A program made the position numbers and the translations under genes. Positions 1 to 6,433 of a stretch of 7,611 bases of DNA are shown piece after piece. The DNA is from Phycisphaerae bacterium (GTDB lineage Bacteria > Planctomycetota > Phycisphaerae > UBA1845 > Fen-1342): assembly GCA_022842805.1 (NCBI GenBank), contig JALHOX010000226.1:1-7611 (forward strand), read 5' to 3'. Position 1 is the stretch's first letter. Each line of letters starts with the position of its first letter. The notes under the pieces were generated by a model that saw only the letters and a list, made by a program, of their open reading frames with translations, ran no database searches and was not told the origin of the DNA.

Positions 1-521
1 CGGATGTCCGCGTCGAATCGCTGGGGCGATTTAGCGCCGAGACCGATGTGCTCTGGAGCGCGGCAAGTGACGACTTCGCGGCCTGCGCGGAGCGTTCGAG
101 CGAAGTGCTGAATTGGCAGTTCGTGGATGGGCCGCGCAGTCGGCCCGCGACGAAAATCCTGGCCTGCAAACGCGGCCCGGCGCTGGCGGGCTTCGCTGTT
201 CTTCAGGATCGCGAGAACGCCCAGTTCGCAATCCGCCGCCGCCACGTCATGGACATATTCACGCGGCGCGGCGACGACGCAGCTTTTGATGCCTTGGTGG
301 CCGCCGCTCTGCACGAGACACGGCGCGACGGCCCCGACACGCTGGAGTTTCGCCATCTCTCGAGCGCGCGGCTTGAGCGGCTTGCGAGATGGGGCGCACG
401 GCTGCGAACACTGCCGCTCAATCCGTTTCTGATCAAGCCCGTGCAACCCGATCTGACGCTGCCTGCGAGCGCCGACGGCTGGTATCTGACCCCCGGCGAC
501 GGCGATGGAGCCGGTTGGTGA
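1..521 (+). CDS. GNAT/FemAB-like acyltransferase, C-terminal part (5' end outside window)
   Basis: The reading frame is open from the first full codon at position 3 to the TGA at 519-521, giving 172 visible residues; the true start lies to the left. An early LNWQFVDGP segment is followed by an alternating strand/helix pattern (ILACKRG, LAGFAVLQD, then a helix of about 20 residues). The protein ends in WYLTPGDGDGAGW. A 'W(R/Q)(Y/F)..P' segment and a final 'W.LTPGDGD' are, from memory, typical of acyl-CoA N-acyltransferase-fold proteins encoded in exopolysaccharide or capsule clusters. If so, it would move an acyl or aminoacyl group onto a sugar or peptide in the cytoplasm; the substrate cannot be read from sequence. 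Its stop overlaps the GTG start of the next gene, so the two are almost certainly one operon. Coding status is firm; the family is moderately supported because the N-terminal half is not visible. Confidence 0.62.
   Translation, partial: DVRVESLGRFSAETDVLWSAASDDFAACAERSSEVLNWQFVDGPRSRPATKILACKRGPALAGFAVLQDRENAQFAIRRRHVMDIFTRRGDDAAFDALVAAALHETRRDGPDTLEFRHLSSARLERLARWGARLRTLPLNPFLIKPVQPDLTLPASADGWYLTPGDGDGAGW
507..510 (+). promoter_or_regulatory. Ribosome binding site setting a GTG start
   Basis: GGAG lies 7 bases before the GTG at 518, inside the end of the upstream coding region. It supports GTG 518 as the start in preference to the upstream ATG at 389, which would overlap the preceding gene by 133 bases and add a basic, unconserved-looking N-terminus. 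Confidence 0.6.
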
Positions 522-1792
522 ACGCTGATCGCGCGAGCACGGCGGAGACGAGCGGCATCGCGCTGCGCGCCTATCCACCCCCCTGCCTCGCCGCGTTCAC
601 CATCTGCAGCGATCTCGACGAAACGCCGCACGAGCACGATGCGTACTTCGAGATCGCGCGCTATCTGAACACGAGGCAGGAAACGGCGATGGGGCCGGGC
701 GTCGGCTTAGAGATCGGCAACTCGATCTACTTCGACATGCCCGCAAGTCAGTTCGCCTATCGCACGACCGACGATCGCGGACGCGAGCGCATTCGCACGC
801 TGATCCGCTCCGGCCATATCGACGTGCTGCACTCTTACGGCGATTTCGCGAGCACGCGGGCGCACTGCGCGGCGGTGATCGACGAGTTGAACAAGCATGA
901 CTGCAAGCTTCGTGTGTGGGTCGATCATTCGAAGGCGCCGTCGAACTTCGGGCCGGACATCATGTGCGGGCGCGGCGATCTGCCGGGCGAAGATGTCTAT
1001 CACGCCGATCTGACGCGGGCGTATGGCGTGCGGTTCCTCTGGCGCGGACGAACGACGGGCGTGAACGGGCAGGATGTGCCGATCGGCCCGCGGGCGATAT
1101 CGCACCTCTGGGATCCGCGCCATCCGCTGGCGAGCGCGAAAGTCGCGGCGAAAGAGTGCGTGAAGCTGCACCTGGGCCGCAGGCCGCACCCGCGCTGGGA
1201 GATGTACACCGCCAATCGCGTCTTACGCGAGAGCACATTTCGCGACGGCGCGGCGACGTGGGAGTTTCTCCGGTCGAACCCCTATTGGGGCGGCTCGGGG
1301 CTGGGCGACACGGCGAGCGGCATCGCGCAGGTTCTCACCAATCGCATGCTCGATCGGCTGGTGCAGTCGCGCGGCGTGTGCGTGCTCTACACGCATCTCG
1401 GAAAATGCGACGATCCGCGGCGACCGTTTTCGGTGGCATCGTGCGAAGCGTTTGAACGGCTCGCGGCGCGCGCCCGCGACGGCAGACTCTTCGTGACCAC
1501 GACTTCGCGACTGCTGCAGTATCTCGCCGTGCGCGACACGCTTCGCTACCGCGTTGTTCGCGAGCCACAGGCGACGCGGATTGTGATCGACTCGATCGGC
1601 GAACCGGGCGGCGTGCGGCGCATGCCGACTGACACGGAATTGCAGGGAATCACGTTTCAGTTGCCTTCCGGCGGCGGGCGCGTCATCGTCGAACGGAGCA
1701 GCGGCAGAGAGCTCACAACGCAGAGCTCGGAAGCCGACGGCAAGCGGCTCGTCACGATCCCCTGGCAGAAGCTCGAATTCCCAGATTTGTAA
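518..1792 (+). CDS. Divergent polysaccharide-deacetylase-like (NodB/CE4-superfamily) protein
   Basis: A 424-residue protein is predicted from the GTG start, which overlaps the preceding stop as GTGA. No signal peptide or membrane segment is evident. Near the N-terminus a hydrophobic strand leads into CSDLDET (residues 30-36). This is followed by GHIDVLHSYGDF (99-110), RVWVDHS (132-138), a YHADLTRAYGVRFLWR stretch (161-176), and VCVLYTHLGK (287-296) near the end of the presumed barrel. An acidic pair after strand 1, a 'D.LHS.G' histidine, and late 'W..H' and 'Y.H.G' segments fit the metal-binding scheme of the glycoside hydrolase/deacetylase fold in CE4 deacetylases. Here the motifs are only loosely canonical: no TFDDG and no HxxxH. 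The last 70 residues look like a beta-rich tail. Coupling to a GNAT-like gene suggests a role in modifying or trimming a surface polysaccharide. It could instead be an inactive or differently acting relative; I have no close named homologue in mind. Confidence 0.5.
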   Translation: MNADRASTAETSGIALRAYPPPCLAAFTICSDLDETPHEHDAYFEIARYLNTRQETAMGPGVGLEIGNSIYFDMPASQFAYRTTDDRGRERIRTLIRSGHIDVLHSYGDFASTRAHCAAVIDELNKHDCKLRVWVDHSKAPSNFGPDIMCGRGDLPGEDVYHADLTRAYGVRFLWRGRTTGVNGQDVPIGPRAISHLWDPRHPLASAKVAAKECVKLHLGRRPHPRWEMYTANRVLRESTFRDGAATWEFLRSNPYWGGSGLGDTASGIAQVLTNRMLDRLVQSRGVCVLYTHLGKCDDPRRPFSVASCEAFERLAARARDGRLFVTTTSRLLQYLAVRDTLRYRVVREPQATRIVIDSIGEPGGVRRMPTDTELQGITFQLPSGGGRVIVERSSGRELTTQSSEADGKRLVTIPWQKLEFPDL

Positions 1793-1807
1793 GCGGGAAT
1801 GCCGCTT
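1791..1807. terminator. Candidate bidirectional terminator hairpin between convergent genes
   Basis: AAGCGG (1791-1796) pairs perfectly with CCGCTT (1802-1807) around the loop GAATG. It starts within the TAA stop of the plus-strand gene and ends directly before the stop of the minus-strand ribF. The 6-bp stem fills the whole 15-base gap between two convergent stops, where a shared terminator is expected. Neither side has a real T-run, so it is weak as a textbook intrinsic terminator. Confidence 0.35.
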
Positions 1808-2836
1808 TCAGCCGCCGGTCGCAGACGAAGCGAGCCGCGCGAAGTGCGGGCTTTCGGCGACGATGCGGCGCGTCTCTTCGACGTCGCGGCGAATCTGGGT
1901 CACCAGCGCCTCGACGCCATCGAACTTCACCACGCCGCGAATGCGCTTCAGCAGCTCGACTCGCAGAGTCTTACCATAGAGATCGCCGGCATGATCCAGC
2001 AGATGTGCCTCGACGCGCGGCTGCATGCCGGAAAACGTGGGTTGCGTGCCGATGTTGATCGCAGCAGCGCGGGGCGGAATGGCGCCCGAGTTTTCGCCTG
2101 ACGGCAGTTGCGTCGCAATCCCGGCGTAAACGCCCTCGGCGGGAAGCAATTCCGGCGGATCGCCGAGATTTGCCGTCGGAAAGCCGATCGTCGCCCCGCG
2201 TCCGTCGCCACGCCTGACGTCGCCGGATAGTGCGTGCGGACGGCCGAGACCCTGAGCCGCGAGATCGACCTTGCCCTCGCGGATCAGCGTGCGGATCGCC
2301 GTGCTGCTGATGCGGCGAACGCCCGCGACATCGGGCCCGAACGGCACGGGCGGCACCTCAATCACGCGAATCCCGCGCGGATCGCAGATCCCCCGCAGCC
2401 GCTCGATGTTCCCGCCGCGATTGCGACCGAAGAAAAAGTCCGGCCCCTCGACAAAAGCTCGCGGTCGCAGCCAGCCGATCACCTCGGCGATGAATGCTTC
2501 GGCCTCGACCTGCAGCAGGCTCGTCTTCGTTTCGAGCGTGATGACGACATCGGCCCCGACCGCCGCCAGCAACTCCTGCCGCCGTTCGGCGCTGGTCAGC
2601 CGCGCTTCGGGCCGCTCAGGTCGCAGCACGGCCGCCGGCAACGGATCGAACGTCACCGCGACGACCAGAGGTGCGACGGCGACCCCCGGAATCACCGCCG
2701 CCTCTCGAGCCGCGCGGATCAACTCCTGATGGCCCAGGTGCACGCCGTCGAAGTTGCCGATCGTCACGATCGAGCCGGCTTTCCCCGCCTCAAACTCGTT
2801 CAATCGCCGCAAAAAGCGCGGCGTCGGTCGGTTCAT
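1808..2836 (-). CDS. ribF: Bifunctional riboflavin kinase / FAD synthetase
   Basis: The 342-residue protein phosphorylates riboflavin to FMN and adenylates FMN to FAD in the cytoplasm. The N-terminal adenylyltransferase module carries GNFDGVHLGH (residues 27-36, HIGH-type nucleotide site), TFDPLP (62-67), GPDFFFGRNRGG (131-142) and ISSTAIR (176-182). The C-terminal flavokinase module carries GFPTANL (218-224, with the PTAN signature), EGVYAG (234-239), NIGTQPTF (261-268) and VEAHLLD (275-281), where Glu276 is the expected catalytic base. Both halves look intact. Length is slightly above the common 305-320, with small additions in the flavokinase loop. The frame is open another 83 codons upstream, but that part lies inside lysA. 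The ATG at 2834-2836 overlaps the lysA stop as ATGA, and GGAG occurs 11 bases before it, so translation is probably coupled to lysA. Confidence 0.96.
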   Translation of the reverse strand: MNRPTPRFLRRLNEFEAGKAGSIVTIGNFDGVHLGHQELIRAAREAAVIPGVAVAPLVVAVTFDPLPAAVLRPERPEARLTSAERRQELLAAVGADVVITLETKTSLLQVEAEAFIAEVIGWLRPRAFVEGPDFFFGRNRGGNIERLRGICDPRGIRVIEVPPVPFGPDVAGVRRISSTAIRTLIREGKVDLAAQGLGRPHALSGDVRRGDGRGATIGFPTANLGDPPELLPAEGVYAGIATQLPSGENSGAIPPRAAAINIGTQPTFSGMQPRVEAHLLDHAGDLYGKTLRVELLKRIRGVVKFDGVEALVTQIRRDVEETRRIVAESPHFARLASSATGG

Positions 2837-4122
2837 CCCGGCAGCGGCTCCAGCTCCGCCGCGATGAGGTCGGCGTAGGTCTCGCGACGGCGAATGAGGC
2901 GAGCGCTCGCCCCCTCGACCAAAACCTCCGCCGCTCGCGGGCGCGAGTTGTACTGACTGGCCATCGCCATCGCGTAGGCGCCCGCCGAGTAGACGGCGAT
3001 CAGGTCGCCCTGCTGCACAGACGGCAACATGCGATCTTTCGCCAGGAAATCGGAGCTTTCGCACACCGGGCCGACAACATCGCACTTTTGCAGACCGTCA
3101 AAGGGCTGCTCAGGCCCGCGCGAGCCGGGCACGCGCTGCCCCGCGGCGACCGGCCAGATGAAGTGATAGGCGCCGTACAGAGCCGGGCGAATGAGCTCGT
3201 TCATCGACGCATCGACAATCACGAATTGCTTCGACGGGCCGGGCTTCAGGTGAATGACGCGCGTCAGCAGCACCCCCGCATTCGCCACCAACGACCGCCC
3301 CGGCTCGATCACGACGTTGAGCTTGCGGTCCTTCAGCAGGGGCACGATCGCCGCCGCGTAGTCGGCCGTGGGCGGCGCTTCGTCGCCCTTGTAATACGCC
3401 CCGAAGCCGCCGCCGATGTCGATCGTGTCGATGGCGTGTCCGGCTGAGCGGAGTGCGTCGATGAGCTGCAGCCCTCGCTCGATGCTGCGCGTATAGCTGG
3501 TGACATCGTTCACGGGCGAGCCGATGTGCAGGTGGATCGCGTGCAGAGATAGTCCGCCGACGCCGCGGAACTTCTCGAAGACGGCCGGCGCGTCGGCGAT
3601 GTCGACGCCGAACTTGTTCTCCTTCTTGCCGGTCGTAGTGTAGGCGTGGGTCTTCGCATCGACATCTGGATTAACGCGCAGCGCGACGCGGGCGGTCTTG
3701 CCCATCTCGCGCGCCAGCGACGCGATCTGCGTCAACTCCGAGATCGATTCAGCGTTGAAGCCGCCAATGCCCGCCGCCAGCGCCTCGCGAATCTCGGGGC
3801 TGGTCTTGCCCACGCCGGCAAAGACGACCTTCGCCGGATCGGCGCCCGCCTGCAGCGCCCGATAGAGCTCGCCGCCGCTGACGACGTCGAAGCCGCTGCC
3901 CGCCTTGGCCAGCAGCTTGCACAGATGAATGTTGGAGCAGGCTTTCACCGCATAGCAGATCAGCGGATTGAGCGGCGCGAAGGCGGTCGCCAATTTGCGA
4001 TAGTGCGTCAGCAGCGTGTCGGCGGAATAGACGTAGAGCGGCGTGCCGAAGCGAGCCGCGAGATCGGCCATCGGCACATCTTCGACGAATAGATTGCCGG
4101 AGCGATATTCGAAACGATCCAT
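2833..4122 (-). CDS. lysA: Diaminopimelate decarboxylase
   Basis: The 429-residue PLP enzyme decarboxylates meso-diaminopimelate to L-lysine, the last step of the DAP lysine pathway. It has the fold type III layout: an alpha/beta barrel with CYAVKA (residues 56-61, Lys60 the PLP Schiff-base lysine), FDVVSGGE (78-85), RVNPDVD (149-155), HLHIGS (197-202), IGGGFG (236-241, phosphate-binding loop) and EPGR (273-276). The beta domain has GPVCESSD (351-358, Cys354 the active-site cysteine contributed across the dimer) and YSAGAYAM (378-385). All key residues are present and the length is normal (about 410-430). The start is the ATG at 4120-4122; GGGAG lies 10 bases upstream on the minus strand. The stop overlaps ribF. 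The 125-base leader to the next gene holds a long inverted repeat, but I see no lysine riboswitch signature there. Confidence 0.97.
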   Translation of the reverse strand: MDRFEYRSGNLFVEDVPMADLAARFGTPLYVYSADTLLTHYRKLATAFAPLNPLICYAVKACSNIHLCKLLAKAGSGFDVVSGGELYRALQAGADPAKVVFAGVGKTSPEIREALAAGIGGFNAESISELTQIASLAREMGKTARVALRVNPDVDAKTHAYTTTGKKENKFGVDIADAPAVFEKFRGVGGLSLHAIHLHIGSPVNDVTSYTRSIERGLQLIDALRSAGHAIDTIDIGGGFGAYYKGDEAPPTADYAAAIVPLLKDRKLNVVIEPGRSLVANAGVLLTRVIHLKPGPSKQFVIVDASMNELIRPALYGAYHFIWPVAAGQRVPGSRGPEQPFDGLQKCDVVGPVCESSDFLAKDRMLPSVQQGDLIAVYSAGAYAMAMASQYNSRPRAAEVLVEGASARLIRRRETYADLIAAELEPLPG

Positions 4123-4162
4123 CTCAGTCGAACTCCCGCGCCCTTTTATTGCGCATCGAGTG

Positions 4163-4244
4163 TCGAGGTTCGAGTGCGGAGTGTCGAGCTACAGAAGGGC
4201 TTCGCAACCGATCTTCAACTCGACACTCTCCACTCGACCTTCGA
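4163..4244. repeat. Imperfect 26-bp inverted repeat built from GAGTGTCGAG units
   Basis: The arm at 4163-4188 matches the reverse complement of 4219-4244 at 22 of 26 positions, with a 30-base loop between. The core GAGTGTCGAG occurs at 4158-4167 and again at 4179-4188, and its complement CTCGACACTC at 4219-4228, so three copies of one 10-mer sit in 71 bases. The structure fills most of the gap between the stop of the small membrane protein gene (4248) and the start of lysA (4122). It would form a large hairpin in RNA from either strand. It may be a dispersed REP-like element, a terminator for the upstream gene, or a leader structure for lysA; the sequence alone does not decide. Confidence 0.7.
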
Positions 4245-4247
4245 AAC

Positions 4248-4760
4248 TCATTTTAGATTCTTAGTATCGATCCCATACGCTCCCGCCCGCTCGGCGAAGT
4301 CCCGCTCCGCCACCCATTCGATCCGAAACTTGCGGCCGTCGAAGACCACGATGTGCCGTCCGGCGGGGCGCAGGAAGAATCTCAGCGGCTCGCGCCGATA
4401 GACCACCGCCGTACCGCCGCGATTGAGCGCGACGAGGTCAAACCAGCGCGTGTAGACGAAACCGTCGAGCAAACTCGGCGCCTGTCCGGGCGGCAGCGGA
4501 AGCACCATCGGCGCCAGGTCGTTCTGGGCCTGAATCGCGGTGAAGCGCTGCTGCCAAAAGCGCATGCGGGCCTCGTCGGCCTGCACTTCCAGCGTGTCGC
4601 GGTTGTACATCGACACCAGCAGCACAACCGCCAGCGAGATCATGAACAACGCGGCGCCGCGCAGCAGCCGCCATTGCTTGGCGCTGACGCGCTGGCGCGT
4701 GGCCTGCTGGCGCGAGGCCTGCGCTTCCTGAAGTCGGGCGGTTGTCGTGGCGCTGGGCAA
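4248..4760 (-). CDS. Small single-pass membrane protein of unknown function
   Basis: The 170-residue protein starts at TTG (4758-4760). An in-frame TGA lies five codons upstream and no ATG or GTG falls in the early coding part, so TTG is the only full-length choice; TGAGGA just upstream can serve as ribosome binding site. Residues 1-34 are hydrophilic, rich in Gln, Arg and Ala, helical and probably cytoplasmic. Residues 35-52 form one hydrophobic membrane helix. Residues 58-78 are again helical (EARMRFWQQRF). The rest is a compact-looking domain with strands such as GGTAVVYRREPLRFFL, HIVVFDGRKFRIEW and a C-terminal DFAERAG helix, probably outside the membrane. I do not recognise the family. 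It lies between the beta-propeller gene and lysA on the same strand, but hairpins on both sides suggest it may be a separate transcription unit. Confidence 0.75.
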   Translation of the reverse strand: MPSATTTARLQEAQASRQQATRQRVSAKQWRLLRGAALFMISLAVVLLVSMYNRDTLEVQADEARMRFWQQRFTAIQAQNDLAPMVLPLPPGQAPSLLDGFVYTRWFDLVALNRGGTAVVYRREPLRFFLRPAGRHIVVFDGRKFRIEWVAERDFAERAGAYGIDTKNLK

Positions 4761-4784
4761 GCGATCCGATCCTCAAACGGGGAA

Positions 4785-4804
4785 TGCGGGCATCTGTGCC
4801 CGCA
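4785..4804 (-). terminator. Intrinsic-terminator-like hairpin after the beta-propeller gene
   Basis: TGCGGGCA (4785-4792) and TGCCCGCA (4797-4804) form a perfect 8-bp GC-rich stem with a 4-base loop. It lies 14 bases beyond the stop of the beta-propeller gene on the minus strand. The following minus-strand bases are TTCCCCGTTT, an interrupted T-run. Termination here would separate the beta-propeller gene from the small membrane gene, whose TTG start is 25 bases further on. The hairpin could therefore also sit in that gene's leader. Confidence 0.6.
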
Positions 4805-4818
4805 CGATCCGACGTTTT

Positions 4819-6087
4819 CTAACGACCCATCGCCGCCGCCGGCGCGCCAAGGTCGAGCGCGATCACCTTGCCGGCATCGCGAATGTAAACCCGCGTTCCG
4901 ACCACGGTGGGCGCCGCCCAGGCCTTGTCACCCAGGAAATCGTGCGACGCGAGCAGCTTGATGCCGTCTTCCTTCAACTCGCACAGCCGCAACGTTCCGT
5001 CTTCCTCCAGCGCGACGAGGCGATTGCCGCAGCGGACGAAGTTGGAGTGGCCGAACTCACGATCGGTGAAGCTCTTCTCGCCCGTCTTCGGATCGAGGCC
5101 CAGCACCGACTTCGGCCGGCTGCTGCTGCTCAGCAGAAACTTCTCCGTCGCCAACACGTTCTGATGGATCGCGCCGAACTTGCTCGTCCACACCGGCGTG
5201 CCCTCGAGCTTGTCGCCCTTCCACTCCATGTGATAGAAGCCGCTCGATCCGTTCTTATCCGGCGTGCCGACGAAGACGTTGCCGTCGCCGCACCACACGG
5301 GCGAGGCCGCGTTGTGGTTGTACTGATACTCGCGCGGGGCCGACCAGAGCAGCTCGCCCGTCGTCGGGTTGCAGGCGATCGTGTTGTCGAGCACCTGCGT
5401 CACCAGCACGTCCTTGCCGCCGATCGGCATGATCTGCGGCGAGCCGTAGCTGATCTCGTAATCCATCTTGTTCCAGACGACCTTGCCGTCCTTCGGGTCG
5501 AAGGCGACGATCGAGTTGCCCTTTCCGCCGACGAGCGTGATGAGCATGTCTTTGTAAACGACCGGCGAAGCCGAGTAGCCGAAATGCAGATAGGGCGCGC
5601 CATACTCCGCGTGCAGGTCGTGCTTCCACAGCAGCTTGCCCGACTTATCGACGCAGCTCATGTGGCCCAGGTGGCCGATCATCACCACGCGATCGCCCAG
5701 CACCGTCGGCGTCGAGTTCGGGCCATAGCCGAAGCGCGTGTCGAACTCGAAATCCTTCGGCACCGCCGCGTCGTACTTGTATTCCCACTTCTTCTCGCCC
5801 GTCTTCGCATCGGCGGCGATCAGCATCTCGCTGTCGCCATCGCGACCGGCGATATAGGCCACGCCGTCGACCACGGGGATGCAGGCGTAGCCGCCCTTCA
5901 CGTCCATCGTCCACAGCTTTTTCGGTCCGTCCGACGGCCACGAATCGGCCAACGCCGCCTCGGGCGCGCTGAAGTCGCGACTCGGCCCGGCCCAACTGCC
6001 CCAGTCCTTTTCAGCGCCGAGCGCGGGCGCGGCGAGCAGGCACGCGGTCAAACCGAACGAGGCGCGAACGGCGAGATTGGCTTTCAT
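4819..6087 (-). CDS. Secreted PQQ-like beta-propeller repeat protein
   Basis: The 422-residue protein begins with a clear Sec signal peptide: basic MKANLAVR, a hydrophobic stretch FGLTACLLAAPAL, and a probable cleavage after ALGA (residue 25). The mature part is a chain of PQQ/quinoprotein-type blades. The recurring 'D..TG...W' strands are visible as ADAKTGEKKWEY (92-103), VDKSGKLLWKHD (146-157), FDPKDGKVVWNK (196-207), NPTTGELLWSA (240-250) and LDPKTGEKSF (331-340). Each is preceded by 'SP.V..D.V'-type strands such as STPTVLGDRVVMIG and ASPVVYKDMLI. No heme motif or dehydrogenase signature appears, so it is better seen as a BamB-like or generic PQQ-binding-like propeller with a structural or binding role outside the cytoplasm than as an alcohol dehydrogenase. 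The frame opens 16 codons earlier at a GTG, but the ATG at 6085-6087 has the signal peptide and a good ribosome binding site. Confidence 0.9.
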   Translation of the reverse strand: MKANLAVRASFGLTACLLAAPALGAEKDWGSWAGPSRDFSAPEAALADSWPSDGPKKLWTMDVKGGYACIPVVDGVAYIAGRDGDSEMLIAADAKTGEKKWEYKYDAAVPKDFEFDTRFGYGPNSTPTVLGDRVVMIGHLGHMSCVDKSGKLLWKHDLHAEYGAPYLHFGYSASPVVYKDMLITLVGGKGNSIVAFDPKDGKVVWNKMDYEISYGSPQIMPIGGKDVLVTQVLDNTIACNPTTGELLWSAPREYQYNHNAASPVWCGDGNVFVGTPDKNGSSGFYHMEWKGDKLEGTPVWTSKFGAIHQNVLATEKFLLSSSSRPKSVLGLDPKTGEKSFTDREFGHSNFVRCGNRLVALEEDGTLRLCELKEDGIKLLASHDFLGDKAWAAPTVVGTRVYIRDAGKVIALDLGAPAAAMGR

Positions 6088-6095
6088 GTGACGAT

Positions 6096-6101
6096 CTCTC
6101 C
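6096..6101 (-). promoter_or_regulatory. Ribosome binding site of the beta-propeller gene
   Basis: On the minus strand GGAGAG stands 8 bases before the ATG at 6085-6087. It fixes the start at the signal peptide rather than at the upstream in-frame GTG at 6133-6135. Confidence 0.75.
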
Positions 6102-6190
6102 AAAAGAGTGTTTCATCGGCGGCGCGGCGAGTCACCGAGCGGGCCGAGGCTCGCGGGGTCTGCGAACGAATGATGAGATGGTAGTCGGAA

Positions 6191-6219
6191 GGGGTGGAGG
6201 GGTGGGAGGGGCGGAGGGG
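6191..6219 (+). promoter_or_regulatory. G-run array, potential G-quadruplex
   Basis: Five G-runs (6191-6194, 6199-6202, 6204-6206, 6208-6211 and 6216-6219) are separated by loops of 1 to 4 bases. They form a short degenerate tandem repeat of the type GGGGtGGa. Four runs of three or more G with short loops meet the usual sequence rule for an intramolecular G-quadruplex. The tract lies about 105-130 bases upstream of the beta-propeller start and 215-240 bases upstream of the phosphoesterase start. Formation and function are not shown by sequence. Confidence 0.5.
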
Positions 6220-6278
6220 CGGCGCAAGTCGGGAGCGGCCGGCGGCTCGCCGACCAACGACTCCGCTCCGAAACCGAG

Positions 6279-6301
6279 CCGCGTGGCTTCAGCCCACGCG
6301 G
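6279..6301. repeat. Perfect 8-bp palindrome, REP-like intergenic element
   Basis: CCGCGTGG (6279-6286) and CCACGCGG (6294-6301) are exact reverse complements around a 7-base loop, CTTCAGC. Part of the loop can pair further (GGCT with AGCC) at the cost of one bulged C. It lies mid-gap between two divergent genes, so it is unlikely to be a terminator of either. The form resembles short dispersed palindromes I associate from memory with planctomycete intergenic regions; copy number cannot be judged from one window. Confidence 0.55.
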
Positions 6302-6419
6302 TGGTCGTCGCCTCCAAGGCGCGTCGGATGAGCTGGTCGCGTACAGGCCTCACTTTCCGGAGGGCCCACGGCAATATCGCGTGCTCTCGCGCGTTGCACT
6401 TTCACACGGAAAAGGTGGC

Positions 6420-6426
6420 GGAGGAG
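6420..6426 (+). promoter_or_regulatory. Strong ribosome binding site of the phosphoesterase gene
   Basis: GGAGGAG ends 7 bases before the ATG at 6434, near-ideal for bacterial initiation. It argues that the right-edge open frame is a real gene and favours ATG 6434 over the in-frame ATG at 6440. Confidence 0.8.
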
Positions 6427-6433
6427 CAATCGG

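Larger units (their letters stand above)
6088..6433. other. Divergent intergenic region (346 bases)
   Basis: This gap separates the minus-strand beta-propeller gene from the plus-strand phosphoesterase gene and must hold both promoters. I see a G-run array (6191-6219), a perfect palindrome (6279-6301), a 5-bp CGGCG/CGCCG hairpin (6240-6252) and both ribosome binding sites. No convincing pair of -35/-10 boxes stands out. Open frames crossing it (for example 6132-6374 on the minus strand, with poly-proline from the G-runs) look spurious. Confidence 0.7.

Noticed and set aside
2837..3085. N-terminal extension of ribF by 83 codons
   Set aside because: The extension lies wholly inside lysA, is Arg/Gly/Pro-rich and precedes the normal RibF N-terminus; the ATGA overlap gives a better start.
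4123..4247. Possible lysine riboswitch upstream of lysA
   Set aside because: The 125-base leader is shorter than a full lysine riboswitch and is dominated by the inverted repeat; none of the conserved core was recognised.
6132..6374. 80-codon minus-strand frame in the divergent gap
   Set aside because: Its product is a poly-proline run from the G array plus translation of the palindrome; there is no good ribosome binding site and it ends beside the propeller gene's own leader.
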